A DNA stretch of 64,000 nucleotides from Lawsonella clevelandensis (GCF_003241315.1 NZ_QFOZ01000005.1:1-64000), one strand, 5' to 3'; shown: positions 16,377-25,806, numbered from the stretch's first letter. The notes: generated by a model not told the origin, from the sequence alone. Numbers and translations: made by a program.

Positions 16377-18017
16377 GTGACTGATCGCAAAAAAACCCCG
16401 CACAATAATTCTTCCGTGGCTGCCGCAGCATCCTCTTCCGCCGAGGACAAGACTCCAGAGCAAATGCGTATCCGGAGGGATAAGCGCACACGCCTGTTAG
16501 AAGAGGCGGCGGAAGGCCATGAGGATCGCCATCCGTACCCTGTTGTCGTACCGCGTACGCATACACTGCGTGAGCTTATTGACAATAAGAGTTATGACTC
16601 GCTGGCAGACGGTGATGAGTCTGATGACGTCGTCACTATTGCGGGTCGCGTCCTGTTCGTTCGCAACACCGGTAAGCTCTGCTTTGCCCGCCTGCAAGAG
16701 GGTGTTACCAACGATACAGCTGCCACCACTGCCCTAGGCGAGGCCGCACAGTTGCAGGTCATGCTGTCGCTGGCAGAAATTGGCGAGGATGCTTTAGCGG
16801 AGTGGAAGGCTGACGTAGACCTGGGGGACTTTGTCTATGTGACGGGTCGTGTGTGCCGCTCTAAGCGAGGTGAGCTTTCCGTTATGGCCACGCGGTGGGC
16901 TATGGCGTCTAAGTCCTTGCGTCCGCTGCCGGTGGCACATAAGGAGATGAGTGAGGATAGCCGTATTCGCCATCGTTATACGGACCTCATTATGCGGGAA
17001 GAGGCCCGTAAGAATGCGATCGTACGTATTAAGGTTGTGCGGGCACTGCGTCACGCTTTGGAGCGTCGCGGCTTCCTCGAGGTGGAAACCCCTATGCTGC
17101 AGACGCTGCATGGTGGTGCCGCGGCACGTCCTTTCGCTACCCATTCCAATGCTTTGGATATTGATCTTTACCTCCGCATTGCTCCGGAGCTGTATTTGAA
17201 GCGCTGTGTTGTGGGTGGCTTGGATCGTGTTTTTGAGATTAACCGCAACTTCCGTAATGAGGGTGTGGATTCTTCGCATAGTCCAGAATTCGCCATGTTG
17301 GAGACCTACCAGGCCTACGGTACCTACGATGATGCTGCCGTCATGATGCGGGAGATTATCCAGGAGATCGCGCTGGAAGTATTCGGATCGACTACCGTCA
17401 CCTTGGCCGATGGTAGTGAGTATGACTTCGGTGGTGATAGCTGGAAGACCATCGAAATGTATCCTTCCCTCAATGAGGCACTGCACCGGAAGTTCCCGGA
17501 GACTATTGGGCTGGAGGTAACAGTTGATACCTCCGTGGAAGAGCTCGAGGATGTTGCCAAGGTTATCGGTTTGGAGGTTCCCCAGAATGCCGGCTGGTTG
17601 CATGGCAAGCTGGTGGAGGAAATTTGGGAGCATCTCTGCGCCGATCAGCTAGAGGGCCCCATTTTCGTGCGTGACTTCCCGGTGGAGACGTCTCCACTTA
17701 CTCGCGATCATCGGTCGAAGCGCGGTGTTACCGAAAAATGGGATCTTTACGTGCGTGGTTTTGAATTGGCGACGGCGTATTCCGAGCTGGTAGATCCGGT
17801 TATTCAGCGTCAGCGTTTTGAGGATCAGGCGCGTTTGGCGGCGGCTGGCGACGATGAAGCGATGGTACTTGATGAGGACTTTTTGGAGGCCATGGAACAG
17901 GGTATGCCGCCTACCTGTGGTACTGGTATGGGTATTGATCGTTTGTTGATGGCTCTTACTGGGTTGGGTATTCGTGAGACGGTTCTCTTCCCCATGGTGA
18001 AGCCACAGTCGAAGTAA
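16377..18017 (+). CDS. lysS: lysyl-tRNA synthetase (class II)
   Basis: Charges tRNA-Lys; 546 residues. An N-terminal polar extension (about 1-55) precedes the OB-fold anticodon-binding domain (about 85-190). Class II motifs: motif 2 in FRNEGVDSSHSPEFAMLETY and motif 3 in GMGIDRLLMALTGLGIRETV. ETPMLQTLHGGAAARPF is also typical of LysRS. The GTG start at 16377 lacks a Shine-Dalgarno and seems leaderless. It is followed by clpC; in most relatives lsr2 lies between them but is absent here. Confidence 0.96.
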   Translation: MTDRKKTPHNNSSVAAAASSSAEDKTPEQMRIRRDKRTRLLEEAAEGHEDRHPYPVVVPRTHTLRELIDNKSYDSLADGDESDDVVTIAGRVLFVRNTGKLCFARLQEGVTNDTAATTALGEAAQLQVMLSLAEIGEDALAEWKADVDLGDFVYVTGRVCRSKRGELSVMATRWAMASKSLRPLPVAHKEMSEDSRIRHRYTDLIMREEARKNAIVRIKVVRALRHALERRGFLEVETPMLQTLHGGAAARPFATHSNALDIDLYLRIAPELYLKRCVVGGLDRVFEINRNFRNEGVDSSHSPEFAMLETYQAYGTYDDAAVMMREIIQEIALEVFGSTTVTLADGSEYDFGGDSWKTIEMYPSLNEALHRKFPETIGLEVTVDTSVEELEDVAKVIGLEVPQNAGWLHGKLVEEIWEHLCADQLEGPIFVRDFPVETSPLTRDHRSKRGVTEKWDLYVRGFELATAYSELVDPVIQRQRFEDQARLAAAGDDEAMVLDEDFLEAMEQGMPPTCGTGMGIDRLLMALTGLGIRETVLFPMVKPQSK

Positions 18018-18138
18018 TAGTGGCAACAGTCATCCTTAAGAGTGTTTGTGACGCATTTCTCACTCTCGTAGGCTGGGAAATACGTCCAGAAGATCGCCTT
18101 AGTGTGAATGTAACTATTTAGCCCGCTCGCGCGTTCTA

Positions 18139-18144
18139 TAGAAT
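18139..18144 (+). promoter_or_regulatory. clpC -10 element
   Basis: TAGAAT within TATAGAAT, 29 bp before the clpC ATG. The leader contains the GGTAGGGAG ribosome binding site. The interval from lysS to here (18018-18138) shows a weak AGAGTG/CACTCT inverted repeat and nothing else. Confidence 0.45.
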
Positions 18145-18173
18145 AGGGAATGCATAGACAGGTAGGGAGACTA

Positions 18174-20750
18174 ATGTTCGAACGGTTTACAGATCGCGCT
18201 CGCCGTGTGGTTGTGCTGGCTCAAGAAGAAGCCCGCAATCTCAACCACAATTACATCGGAACTGAGCACATTCTGCTAGGGCTTATTCACGAGGGTGAAG
18301 GTGTTGCCGCCCAAGCCCTGGAAGCCATGGGCATTTCCCTTGAATCTGTCCGCGAACAGGTTGAGGAAATTATCGGGCAAGGTACTGAAGCACCTTCCGG
18401 ACACATTCCTTTCACTCCGCGGGCAAAGAAAGTCCTCGAGTATTCCCTCCGCGAAGCATTACAGTTGGGACACAACTACATTGGCACCGAGCACATTCTG
18501 CTGGGGCTTATTCGCGAGGGTGACGGTGTTGCTGCCCAGGTTCTCACGAACCTAGGTGCGGATCTGCCGAGCGTGTGCCAGCAGGTTATCCAACTGCTCA
18601 ACGGGTACCAGGGGGGTACTCCGGCAGCCGAGAATGTTCAGGAGCCAGCTGCTGCCGCGGTAGCAGCCTCTGCACCATCACGCGGGCGGGGCGGTACTCC
18701 GTCTACGTCCCTTGTTCTTGACCAGTTCGGCCGTAACCTTACTGCGGCAGCGCGAGAGGGCAAGCTCGACCCCGTTATTGGGCGCGAGAAAGAAATCGAG
18801 CGCATTATGCAGGTACTGTGCCGGCGTACCAAGAATAACCCCTGCCTTATTGGTGAACCTGGCGTTGGTAAAACCGCCGTTGTGGAGGGCCTGGCCCTCG
18901 CCATCGCCCACGATGATGTCCCGGATATCCTCGCCAACAAGCAGCTGTACAGTCTGGATCTCTCCAGCATGGTGGCAGGTTCCCGCTACCGTGGTGATTT
19001 TGAAGAGCGTATGAAGAAAGTTCTCAAGGAGATCACCCAGCGCGGCGACATCATCATCTTCATTGATGAGATTCACACGCTGGTTGGCGCAGGCGCAGCA
19101 GAAGGTTCTATTGACGCCGCCAATATTTTGAAGCCGCGTCTTTCCCGCGGCGAAATTCAGTGCATTGGTGCCACCACCATGGATGAGTACCACAAGCACA
19201 TTGAGAAAGACGCTGCCCTGGAACGTCGCTTCCAGCCCATTCAGGTGCCGGAGCCAACCCAGGAAATGGCTATCGAAATTCTGAAGGGCCTGCGCGATCG
19301 CTACGAGCAGCATCACAAGGTCACTATTACCGATGCAGCTATTGCTAGCGCAGTGGACTTGTCGGCACGCTACATTACCGACCGCTATCTGCCGGATAAG
19401 GCAATTGACCTTATTGATGAGGCAGGTGCGCGGCTGCGTATTAAGCGCATGACTGCCCCACCGGACCTGCGCGAATTTGATGACAAGATCGCAGAAGTCC
19501 GTGGCCGCAAGGAGTCTGCCATCGACAATCAGGACTTTGAAAAGGCTGCCGCCCTCCGTGACGATGAGAAGAAACTCATTGCGGAACGCAAGGAACGTGA
19601 ACAGCAGTGGCGTGATGGTGAATCCGCCTCGGACGCCATTGTTGATTCGGAAAACATTGCGGAAGTACTAGCTAACTGGACGGGTATTCCGGTCGCTAAG
19701 CTCACCGAGTCTGAATCTAACCGCCTGCTACACATGGAAGATGAGCTGCACAAGCGCATCATTGGCCAGAATGAGGCAGTGCAGGCGGTGGCGCGTGCTA
19801 TCCGCCGCACCCGCGCCGGTTTAAAGGATCCGAAGCGTCCCGCAGGAACATTCATTTTCGCTGGCCCATCTGGTGTCGGTAAAACTGAGTTGTCGAAGGC
19901 GTTGGCAGAGTTCCTCTTTGGCGACGACGATGCACTTATTACCGTCGATATGGGCGAGTATCACGACTCCTACCAGGTGTCCCGCCTCTTTGGTTCCGCC
20001 CCCGGCTATGTGGGCTACGAAGAAGGTGGACAGTTGACGGAGAAAGTACGCCGTCGCCCCTTCTCCGTGGTGCTTTTTGACGAGATTGAAAAGGCCCACG
20101 AGCGTGTCTATGACTCCCTCATGCAGGTGCTTGACGAAGGCCGCATGACGGACGGACAAGGCCGTGAAGTGGACTTCCGCAATACGGTTATTATCTTCAC
20201 GTCCAATATTGGCACCCAGGACATTTCCAAGCCCGTGGGTATGGGGTTCCAGGATTCCAAGAATGCGAATGAGAGTAACTACCAGCGCATGCAGAATAAA
20301 GTGCGCGAGGGAATGAAGAAGCACTTCCGTCCCGAGTTCCTCAACCGTATTGACGACGTCATTGTGTTCCGCCAGCTCACCGAGGACGAGATTCTCCAGA
20401 TGGTGGACCTCATGCTTGCCGGTGTACAGAAGCAGCTGCGTGGCCAGGACCTCACTCTGGAGGTGTCGGATCTGGCGAAGCGACTGCTGGCAAAGCGCGG
20501 TTTCGATCCCGTATTAGGTGCCCGCCCATTGCGTCGCACTATTCAGCGCTACATTGAGGACGAACTGTCCGAAAAGATCATCTTTGGTGACTTTGTCGCT
20601 GGTGACACTATCAAGGTTGACGTCGCTGACTGGGACGCAGAAGGTGCCCACGATGACGCCATCTTCACCTTTACCACTGTGAAATCGGAAGTCCCACAAG
20701 CGGATACTTCTTCGGACACGTCCCAGGAAGAAGCTCCACAAGTGGAATAG
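18174..20750 (+). CDS. clpC: ATP-dependent Clp protease ATP-binding subunit ClpC
   Basis: Hsp100 unfoldase of 858 residues that feeds substrates to ClpP. Order: two N-domain repeats (FTDRARRVVVLAQEEARNL and the repeated NYIGTEHILLGL, residues 1-145), Ala-rich linker, AAA-1 with Walker A GEPGVGKT (about 227-234) and Walker B IIIFIDEIHTL, a middle region with a UVR-like motif (DFEKAAALRDDEKKL), AAA-2 with GPSGVGKT (about 563) and a C-terminal D2-small domain. ATG 18174 follows GGTAGGGAG at good spacing, so the upstream ATG at 18150 is rejected. Matches ClpC1 of mycobacteria. Confidence 0.97.
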   Translation: MFERFTDRARRVVVLAQEEARNLNHNYIGTEHILLGLIHEGEGVAAQALEAMGISLESVREQVEEIIGQGTEAPSGHIPFTPRAKKVLEYSLREALQLGHNYIGTEHILLGLIREGDGVAAQVLTNLGADLPSVCQQVIQLLNGYQGGTPAAENVQEPAAAAVAASAPSRGRGGTPSTSLVLDQFGRNLTAAAREGKLDPVIGREKEIERIMQVLCRRTKNNPCLIGEPGVGKTAVVEGLALAIAHDDVPDILANKQLYSLDLSSMVAGSRYRGDFEERMKKVLKEITQRGDIIIFIDEIHTLVGAGAAEGSIDAANILKPRLSRGEIQCIGATTMDEYHKHIEKDAALERRFQPIQVPEPTQEMAIEILKGLRDRYEQHHKVTITDAAIASAVDLSARYITDRYLPDKAIDLIDEAGARLRIKRMTAPPDLREFDDKIAEVRGRKESAIDNQDFEKAAALRDDEKKLIAERKEREQQWRDGESASDAIVDSENIAEVLANWTGIPVAKLTESESNRLLHMEDELHKRIIGQNEAVQAVARAIRRTRAGLKDPKRPAGTFIFAGPSGVGKTELSKALAEFLFGDDDALITVDMGEYHDSYQVSRLFGSAPGYVGYEEGGQLTEKVRRRPFSVVLFDEIEKAHERVYDSLMQVLDEGRMTDGQGREVDFRNTVIIFTSNIGTQDISKPVGMGFQDSKNANESNYQRMQNKVREGMKKHFRPEFLNRIDDVIVFRQLTEDEILQMVDLMLAGVQKQLRGQDLTLEVSDLAKRLLAKRGFDPVLGARPLRRTIQRYIEDELSEKIIFGDFVAGDTIKVDVADWDAEGAHDDAIFTFTTVKSEVPQADTSSDTSQEEAPQVE

Positions 20751-20896
20751 GTGGAGCACGTACAGGACGATCAACGCTAACTCGTGCCCCGTTTCTACCC
20801 ATGATATGCGACCCACTATGCGACCTGGACACAGCCGGTGTGGAATCAGGCTGTGGTGCTATGGGGCATTGCTGGGTTATTTACTGAGAGGTTTAT

Positions 20897-21877
20897 ATGC
20901 TGGATAACTCCATCCGCGATCGAGCTCTAGGCGCTATTGTAGGAGCGGCAGTAGGTGACGCTTTAGGCGCATCCTACGAATTCTTAACCGCCTCCGAAAT
21001 TGCCAGCCAGGGAGACATTACGATGCGGCCAGGTTGGAGCACGGCAAAAGAATCCTCCCAGGACACCCGCACTGCAGGTGAGTGGACAGACGATACCGCC
21101 ATGAGCACCGTCATTTTGCAGACGGCCGCCACGCATCACGAGTTATTGTCGACTGCTGCCCTGGACAGTATTGCAGCTGGTTTTCAAGACTGGGCGGACA
21201 CGAACCCAGCCACTATAGGGACGCAAACAAAACAGGTCTTGCACATGAGCCATGCACGTACTGCCGATGCACTCTTGCGGGACTCAAAGCATCTTCCGGG
21301 AACCCGTAAAGGTGGTAACGGTTCACTTATGCGTACAGCTCCAGTGGCCCTCGCCTACCTGGGGGAGGGGAAGGGGGCTGACGCCGTTGAAGCCGCAGGA
21401 ATGATCTCCGACCTCACCCACTATGACCTGCGTGCCCGGCAGGCCTGCCGGTTATGGACACTAGGTATTCGCCACGCCATTCTGGTGGGCACAGTACAGG
21501 GTGTACTGTCCTACCTGCAGAATTATGCTGAGCCGGAAGAGCAGCGTTTCTGGGTGAAACACTTCCAGGCAGCTGAGCAAGCAGATATTGCCGACCACGT
21601 AGAAACTAATGGGTGGGTAGTAGATGCGCTTGTTTGTGCATGGCATGCCATTGCCACCACCCCGGGACGTGGCAGTGAACACTTCCGCGGAGCTATCCAG
21701 AAGGCCGTCAGCCTGGACCATGATACTGACACAGTGGCGTGCATTGCGGGTGCTTTACTGGGCGCGTGTTGGGGAGCGTCTGCTATCCCCACCGAGTGGG
21801 TTTCGTGCCTGCATGGTTATCCGGGATGGACAGCCGCAGATCTAGAGCGTCTCGTTGACGAAGTGCTCGCCGGCTAG
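20897..21877 (+). CDS. ADP-ribosylglycohydrolase (DraG family)
   Basis: 326 residues. The fold removes ADP-ribose from modified proteins, nucleic acids or small molecules with two magnesium ions. Metal motifs are present: GAAVGDALGASYEF near the start, GEWTDDTAMS in the middle and DHDTDTVACIAGALLGA near the end. GAGAGG lies just upstream of the ATG. No matching ADP-ribosyltransferase is seen nearby, so the substrate is unknown. Its last 36 bp overlap the 3' end of mutY on the other strand. Confidence 0.88.
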   Translation: MLDNSIRDRALGAIVGAAVGDALGASYEFLTASEIASQGDITMRPGWSTAKESSQDTRTAGEWTDDTAMSTVILQTAATHHELLSTAALDSIAAGFQDWADTNPATIGTQTKQVLHMSHARTADALLRDSKHLPGTRKGGNGSLMRTAPVALAYLGEGKGADAVEAAGMISDLTHYDLRARQACRLWTLGIRHAILVGTVQGVLSYLQNYAEPEEQRFWVKHFQAAEQADIADHVETNGWVVDALVCAWHAIATTPGRGSEHFRGAIQKAVSLDHDTDTVACIAGALLGACWGASAIPTEWVSCLHGYPGWTAADLERLVDEVLAG

Positions 21878-22768
21878 ACCATAATAGCCATGCGCAGAAC
21901 ACTCCATTAGGCCATCGCTTAGCAGGGACTGTAAAGCGCGTTCGCGCTGTGTATCATCTGGCCATACAACGTCGAGGGCGGTCTTTTCCACCCCTCCAGA
22001 GTGCTCCCGCACAACATCTAGAAGCAGACCGCGAACTTGTCGGTCAGTACCAGTGAATTTTTGTGGTTTTGGGCGTGCCCCGTGGGTCGCAGTGTCCCAT
22101 ACGGGTTGTCCAGCCGCTACCCAGGCACAGGAATCAGCCAGAATACACTCTGTACAATGGGGGTGACGTGCCGTGCAGACGAGTGCCCCAAATTCCATTA
22201 ATGCTGCGGAGAAGCGGGCGCCAGTAGCACGATCTGCAGGGAGTAGGGCGGATACTTCCGCCAAGTCCGCTTTTTCCCTAGGTTTTCCCTGGTCTGGGTG
22301 GCCATGGTCAACGCGTGCCACAACGCGCCGCACATTGGTATCCACCACAGAAACATTGTGCCCATAGGCAAAGCAGGCCACTGCGTGGGCAGTGTAAGAC
22401 CCCACCCCGGGCAGTGATAATAACGTGTCAATATCCTGCGGAACGATATCGTTGTGGCAGGTGGCAAGCGTGCGTGCACACTCTTGTAGGCGAAGTGCAC
22501 GCCGCGGGTAACCAAGTTTTCCCCAGGCCCGCACCACCTCCGCAGAACTTTCTTGTGCTAGATTGTGGGGTTTTGGCCAGCGTGTCATCCATTCTTTCCA
22601 TACTGGTTCTACGCGGGTCATGGGGGTTTGTTGGCTCATTACTTCGGAGACCAATACTCCCCACGCGGATACGTCAGGTGCACGCCAGGGGAAGGGGCGG
22701 CGGGCGCCGTCAAACCACTGGAGGAGACGGTGGTGGGCATCAGAAGTAGCGAGATAACTGGCTGTCAC
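21842..22768 (-). CDS. mutY: A/G-specific adenine glycosylase
   Basis: Base-excision repair enzyme that removes adenine mispaired with 8-oxoguanine or G; 308 residues. The helix-hairpin-helix is LLSLPGVGSYTAHAVACFAY, followed by the catalytic Asp in VVDTNVRRVVAR. The catalytic Glu is in SEVMSQQTPMTRV. The 4Fe-4S ligands follow the CX6CX2CX5C pattern in CTARHPHCTECILADSC. The C-terminal NUDIX-like domain of long MutY is missing or very short, as in other actinobacterial MutY. It converges on, and overlaps, the DraG-type gene. Confidence 0.94.
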   Translation of the reverse strand: MTASYLATSDAHHRLLQWFDGARRPFPWRAPDVSAWGVLVSEVMSQQTPMTRVEPVWKEWMTRWPKPHNLAQESSAEVVRAWGKLGYPRRALRLQECARTLATCHNDIVPQDIDTLLSLPGVGSYTAHAVACFAYGHNVSVVDTNVRRVVARVDHGHPDQGKPREKADLAEVSALLPADRATGARFSAALMEFGALVCTARHPHCTECILADSCAWVAAGQPVWDTATHGARPKPQKFTGTDRQVRGLLLDVVREHSGGVEKTALDVVWPDDTQRERALQSLLSDGLMECSAHGYYGLAGEHFVNETL

Positions 22769-22835
22769 TTGCCCAGTCTAAGACACAAGGGGGGAATGAG
22801 CAGCCAGCGTCCCTATTTTTGGTTATCGTGAGAGG

Positions 22836-23696
22836 GTGAGTATGGAACAACACGATTACCGCGATCAGCAAGGTCAACTACCACCCGAGATTTATCGACG
22901 GCGTCGTCTAGTGGCCATCATTGCTATTGTTATCGTCGTTATCCTTATCGTGTGGGGTATCGTGGCGGCCGTCACCAAGCATAAAGATGGTAAAGACGAT
23001 GCCGGTTCCTCTACCGTAACCTCAACGTCTACCGTGGCGGAGAAAGACTCTAACGCTGCCGATTGTTCCTCCGACGATCTGCAGATTGAGGCACAAGTGG
23101 GTCGCCCGAATGTGGCCCAGGGAAATGATCTTCCACTCATTATGAAGATCACGAATAAATCCAAGAAATCATGCAAGGCTGAGATGGGGGCAGCCCACCA
23201 GCGCTATGAGATTTACACGATAAAAGCGAATCGCCCAGTGTGGAAATCAGAGATCTGCTACACCTCCGCGGAGGATCGAAAAGAAGTCCTTGCCCCCAAT
23301 GAGAGTCGCCGTTTCACCGTGAGTTGGGAAGGTACCCGTCAAAATTCTGATGGGAACTGTTCCGCCCAGGCAGCAGCAGTTGTTCCTGGTGCGTACAAGC
23401 TGTACACACTGTTAGACAGCGAAATGGGCGAACCTGCCACGTTTAACGTTCTCCCCGCAGGAGAAGATGATTCTGCCGGAACTGACGAAGATGAGTCGAG
23501 TACCACTCCGTCGTCCCAAGCGGAATACGGTACAGAGCAGGGTACAGGACAAGGTACGGAGCAACAGAAGCAGAGCTCGAAGAAGAGTACAGCGAAGAGT
23601 TCAACTACACAGAAATCCCCTGTTCATTCCTCTAAAAAGAAGAATAAATCGCACACCATGCGCGGCAAATCCCAAAGTAAACGGCATAGTGAATAG
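22836..23696 (+). CDS. membrane-anchored extracytoplasmic protein (Rv3587c-like by position)
   Basis: 286 residues. One membrane helix at about residues 25-45 (LVAIIAIVIVVILIVWGIVA) follows a basic YRRRR stretch, so the bulk faces outward. The outer part (about 70-210) looks like an Ig/beta-sandwich module: CSSDDLQIEAQVGRPNVAQG, LIMKITNKSKKSCKAEMG, PVWKSEICYTS, YKLYTLLDSEMGEPATFNV, with paired cysteines. The tail is Gly/Gln/Lys/Ser-rich and very basic. In M. tuberculosis a membrane protein (Rv3587c) sits between mutY and carD. Start is GTG 22836 (TATCGT 6 bp upstream, leaderless) or ATG 22842. Function unknown. Confidence 0.72.
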   Translation: MSMEQHDYRDQQGQLPPEIYRRRRLVAIIAIVIVVILIVWGIVAAVTKHKDGKDDAGSSTVTSTSTVAEKDSNAADCSSDDLQIEAQVGRPNVAQGNDLPLIMKITNKSKKSCKAEMGAAHQRYEIYTIKANRPVWKSEICYTSAEDRKEVLAPNESRRFTVSWEGTRQNSDGNCSAQAAAVVPGAYKLYTLLDSEMGEPATFNVLPAGEDDSAGTDEDESSTTPSSQAEYGTEQGTGQGTEQQKQSSKKSTAKSSTTQKSPVHSSKKKNKSHTMRGKSQSKRHSE

Positions 23697-23746
23697 TACG
23701 TGCTGGTAGCATGTAAACCTATCCTGAAAAGTCCAGGTCAGACTCA

Positions 23747-23755
23747 TGCTAGAAT
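23747..23755 (+). promoter_or_regulatory. carD extended -10 promoter
   Basis: TGCTAGAAT: an extended -10 (TGn plus TAGAAT) 27 bp before the carD ATG. The leader carries GAAAGGGG as ribosome binding site. Confidence 0.5.
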
Positions 23756-23782
23756 GGGGCGGTTGAAAGGGGAATACACCAC

Positions 23783-24343
23783 ATGGAATTTAACGTCGGA
23801 GACGTTGTCGTCTACCCCCATCATGGGGCGGCCCAAATTGTCGATATCGAAACTCGCACTCTTAAAGGAGAGCCAACAGAATACTTGGTTCTTCATATTC
23901 AGCAGTCCGATCTCGTTGTGAGGGTTCCGCGGAAGAATGTTGAGGAAGTAGGCGTTCGCGACGTCGTCGATGCAGAAGGCTTGAAACGAGTCTTTGAAGT
24001 ATTGTGTACTCCCCATGTTGAAGAACCAACGAACTGGTCTCGCCGTTACAAGGCTAACCAGGAGAAACTGGCGTCTGGCGACGTGAATAAGGTTGCAGAA
24101 GTAGTGCGTGATCTCTGGCGGCGCGAGCAGGATCGTGGCTTGTCAGCTGGGGAAAAGCGAATGCTGTCAAAGGCACGCCAGGTACTCGTTGGCGAACTGG
24201 CTCTCGCGGAAGGCTCCAAAGACACTGATCGTGATGAGCGAATTGACGCTCTTCTGGAAGAAGCTGAACGTGAGCGTAAAGCTGCTGCGGAAGCCGCACG
24301 AGAAGAAGCTAACAGCAACAGTAAAAGCAAGAGTAAAAAATAA
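23783..24343 (+). CDS. carD: CarD-family transcriptional regulator
   Basis: RNA polymerase-binding protein of 186 residues that stabilises open promoter complexes, notably at rRNA promoters. The N-terminal Tudor-like RNAP-interaction domain reads FNVGDVVVYPHHGAAQIVDI, and the DNA-binding helical domain includes NWSRRYKANQEKLASGD and a Trp in RDLWRREQ. The C-terminus has an additional Glu/Ala/Lys-Ser-rich tail of about 25 residues. ispD follows 44 bp later, as in mycobacteria, where carD-ispD-ispF are co-transcribed. Confidence 0.95.
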   Translation: MEFNVGDVVVYPHHGAAQIVDIETRTLKGEPTEYLVLHIQQSDLVVRVPRKNVEEVGVRDVVDAEGLKRVFEVLCTPHVEEPTNWSRRYKANQEKLASGDVNKVAEVVRDLWRREQDRGLSAGEKRMLSKARQVLVGELALAEGSKDTDRDERIDALLEEAERERKAAAEAAREEANSNSKSKSKK

Positions 24344-24387
24344 AAGCAAGTAGTGGGGGAGCCCCTCGTGTGGAGGAGAGGAATTTT

Positions 24388-25143
24388 ATGGTTGAGTCTG
24401 CATCAGACCGAAAAGATGGAAAAGTAGTAGCCATTGTTGCTGCTGCTGGAGTCGGCCACCGATTGGGTGCTAGCCTCCCCAAAGCATTCGTTACTGTTGG
24501 CGATCACACGCTGCTAGAACACGCCCTGCTGCGTATTGATGCCAGCCATGTTGTGGATGAAATTATCATCATGGCGGCTTTTGATATGTGTGCCACCGCG
24601 CAGGAACAAGCCCAGGGTCTCAACCTCGCCACACCTGTGCGAGTATTCCCCGGTGGTGAACTCCGCTCCGACTCTATCTATGAGGGGCTGAAGTACATCA
24701 TGCGGGATGATCCGGAAGAAACTATCGGCATTGTCCTTGTCCACGATGCTGCCCGGTGCTTCGCCCCCGCAGAGCTCTTCTCCACTGTGACGGAAAGAGT
24801 ACGTACCATCATGTCCCAGAACGTGGCAGCCGGGGTCGTTCCCGCCCTTCCCGTTGTGGACACCATCAAAATGGTGGATAGTTCGGGCAATGTTCTGGGA
24901 ACGCCAGATCGTACTCGTTTACGCCGGGTACAAACCCCGCAGGGTTTTGACGCGAAACTGTTATGGACGCTGCACCAGGAGGCCCGCAAAGAGGGACTCT
25001 CGACCACGGATGACGCTGCCCTTTTGGAGAAGTTCCAGTTTGGTGTCGCTACTGTGCCCGGGGACGAGAAAGCCCTCAAGATTACTACCCCCACCGATTT
25101 ACGCCTCGCCCAATTCATTATGGAAGAGGATGCTGAAGGATAA
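24388..25143 (+). CDS. ispD: 2-C-methyl-D-erythritol 4-phosphate cytidylyltransferase
   Basis: Third step of the MEP isoprenoid pathway (CTP plus MEP gives CDP-ME); 251 residues. The nucleotide-binding N-terminus is VAIVAAAGVGHRLGASLPKA; VLVHDAARCFAPAEL and LRRVQTPQGFDAKLL are further family motifs. The start is ATG 24388, with GGAGGAGAGG about 7 bp upstream; a GTG at 24370 lies inside that ribosome binding site and is rejected. ispF starts 6 bp after its stop. Confidence 0.95.
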   Translation: MVESASDRKDGKVVAIVAAAGVGHRLGASLPKAFVTVGDHTLLEHALLRIDASHVVDEIIIMAAFDMCATAQEQAQGLNLATPVRVFPGGELRSDSIYEGLKYIMRDDPEETIGIVLVHDAARCFAPAELFSTVTERVRTIMSQNVAAGVVPALPVVDTIKMVDSSGNVLGTPDRTRLRRVQTPQGFDAKLLWTLHQEARKEGLSTTDDAALLEKFQFGVATVPGDEKALKITTPTDLRLAQFIMEEDAEG

Positions 25144-25149
25144 ACGCAC

Positions 25150-25740
25150 ATGGAGACTGCGAATTGGCGCAATTTCTTCCCCCGCGTTGGCGTCGGCACT
25201 GATGCCCACCAAATAGGAGCCGACCGCGAATGCTGGATGGCCGGGCTGCATTTCCCAGACGATAAGGGATGTATTGGCCACTCCGATGCAGACGTGGTGG
25301 TTCATGCGCTTATTGATGCACTCCTCTCCGCGGCAGGTATTGGGGATCTCGGGACCATTTTTGGAGTTGGTCGTCCCGAATACGACGACGTGACAGGGGA
25401 ACGTCTCCTCACAGAAACCCGTGAACTCCTTGCCGATAGTGGCTGGGTAGTTCTGAATGCCACCGTACAGATGGTGGGCAATCGTCCGAAAATGGGGCCG
25501 CGCCGTCTGGAAGCCGAACACGTCCTTACCGAATTACTGGGGGCACCGGTCTCTGTCCTTGCAACATCGACCGATGGGCTAGGTTTTGCGGGGCGCGGTG
25601 AAGGTATTGGTGCTGTTGCTACCGCTCTTGTTATGCCCGCCGACTACGCCCAAGCCGTGTCGCAGGTTATTGCAGACAATCTAGGCATGGACCTAGGTAT
25701 GGACTTGGGTGAGGGCGTGAGCACGTCACTTGACGAATAG
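25150..25740 (+). CDS. ispF: 2-C-methyl-D-erythritol 2,4-cyclodiphosphate synthase
   Basis: MEP pathway enzyme that cyclises CDP-ME-2-phosphate; 196 residues, trimeric. The metal-binding DxH is in VGVGTDAHQIG, followed by GHSDADVVVHALIDALL and the conserved TSTDGLGFAGRGEGIGAVA. The C-terminus extends about 20 residues beyond the family norm and includes an LGMDLGMDLGEG tandem repeat. It is paired with ispD. Confidence 0.95.
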   Translation: METANWRNFFPRVGVGTDAHQIGADRECWMAGLHFPDDKGCIGHSDADVVVHALIDALLSAAGIGDLGTIFGVGRPEYDDVTGERLLTETRELLADSGWVVLNATVQMVGNRPKMGPRRLEAEHVLTELLGAPVSVLATSTDGLGFAGRGEGIGAVATALVMPADYAQAVSQVIADNLGMDLGMDLGEGVSTSLDE

Positions 25741-25806
25741 GGACATGGAATAAAACCCATGGCGGGATAAATACGGTAGAAAGTATCGTAAAAGCGTACT
25801 TTCCTC

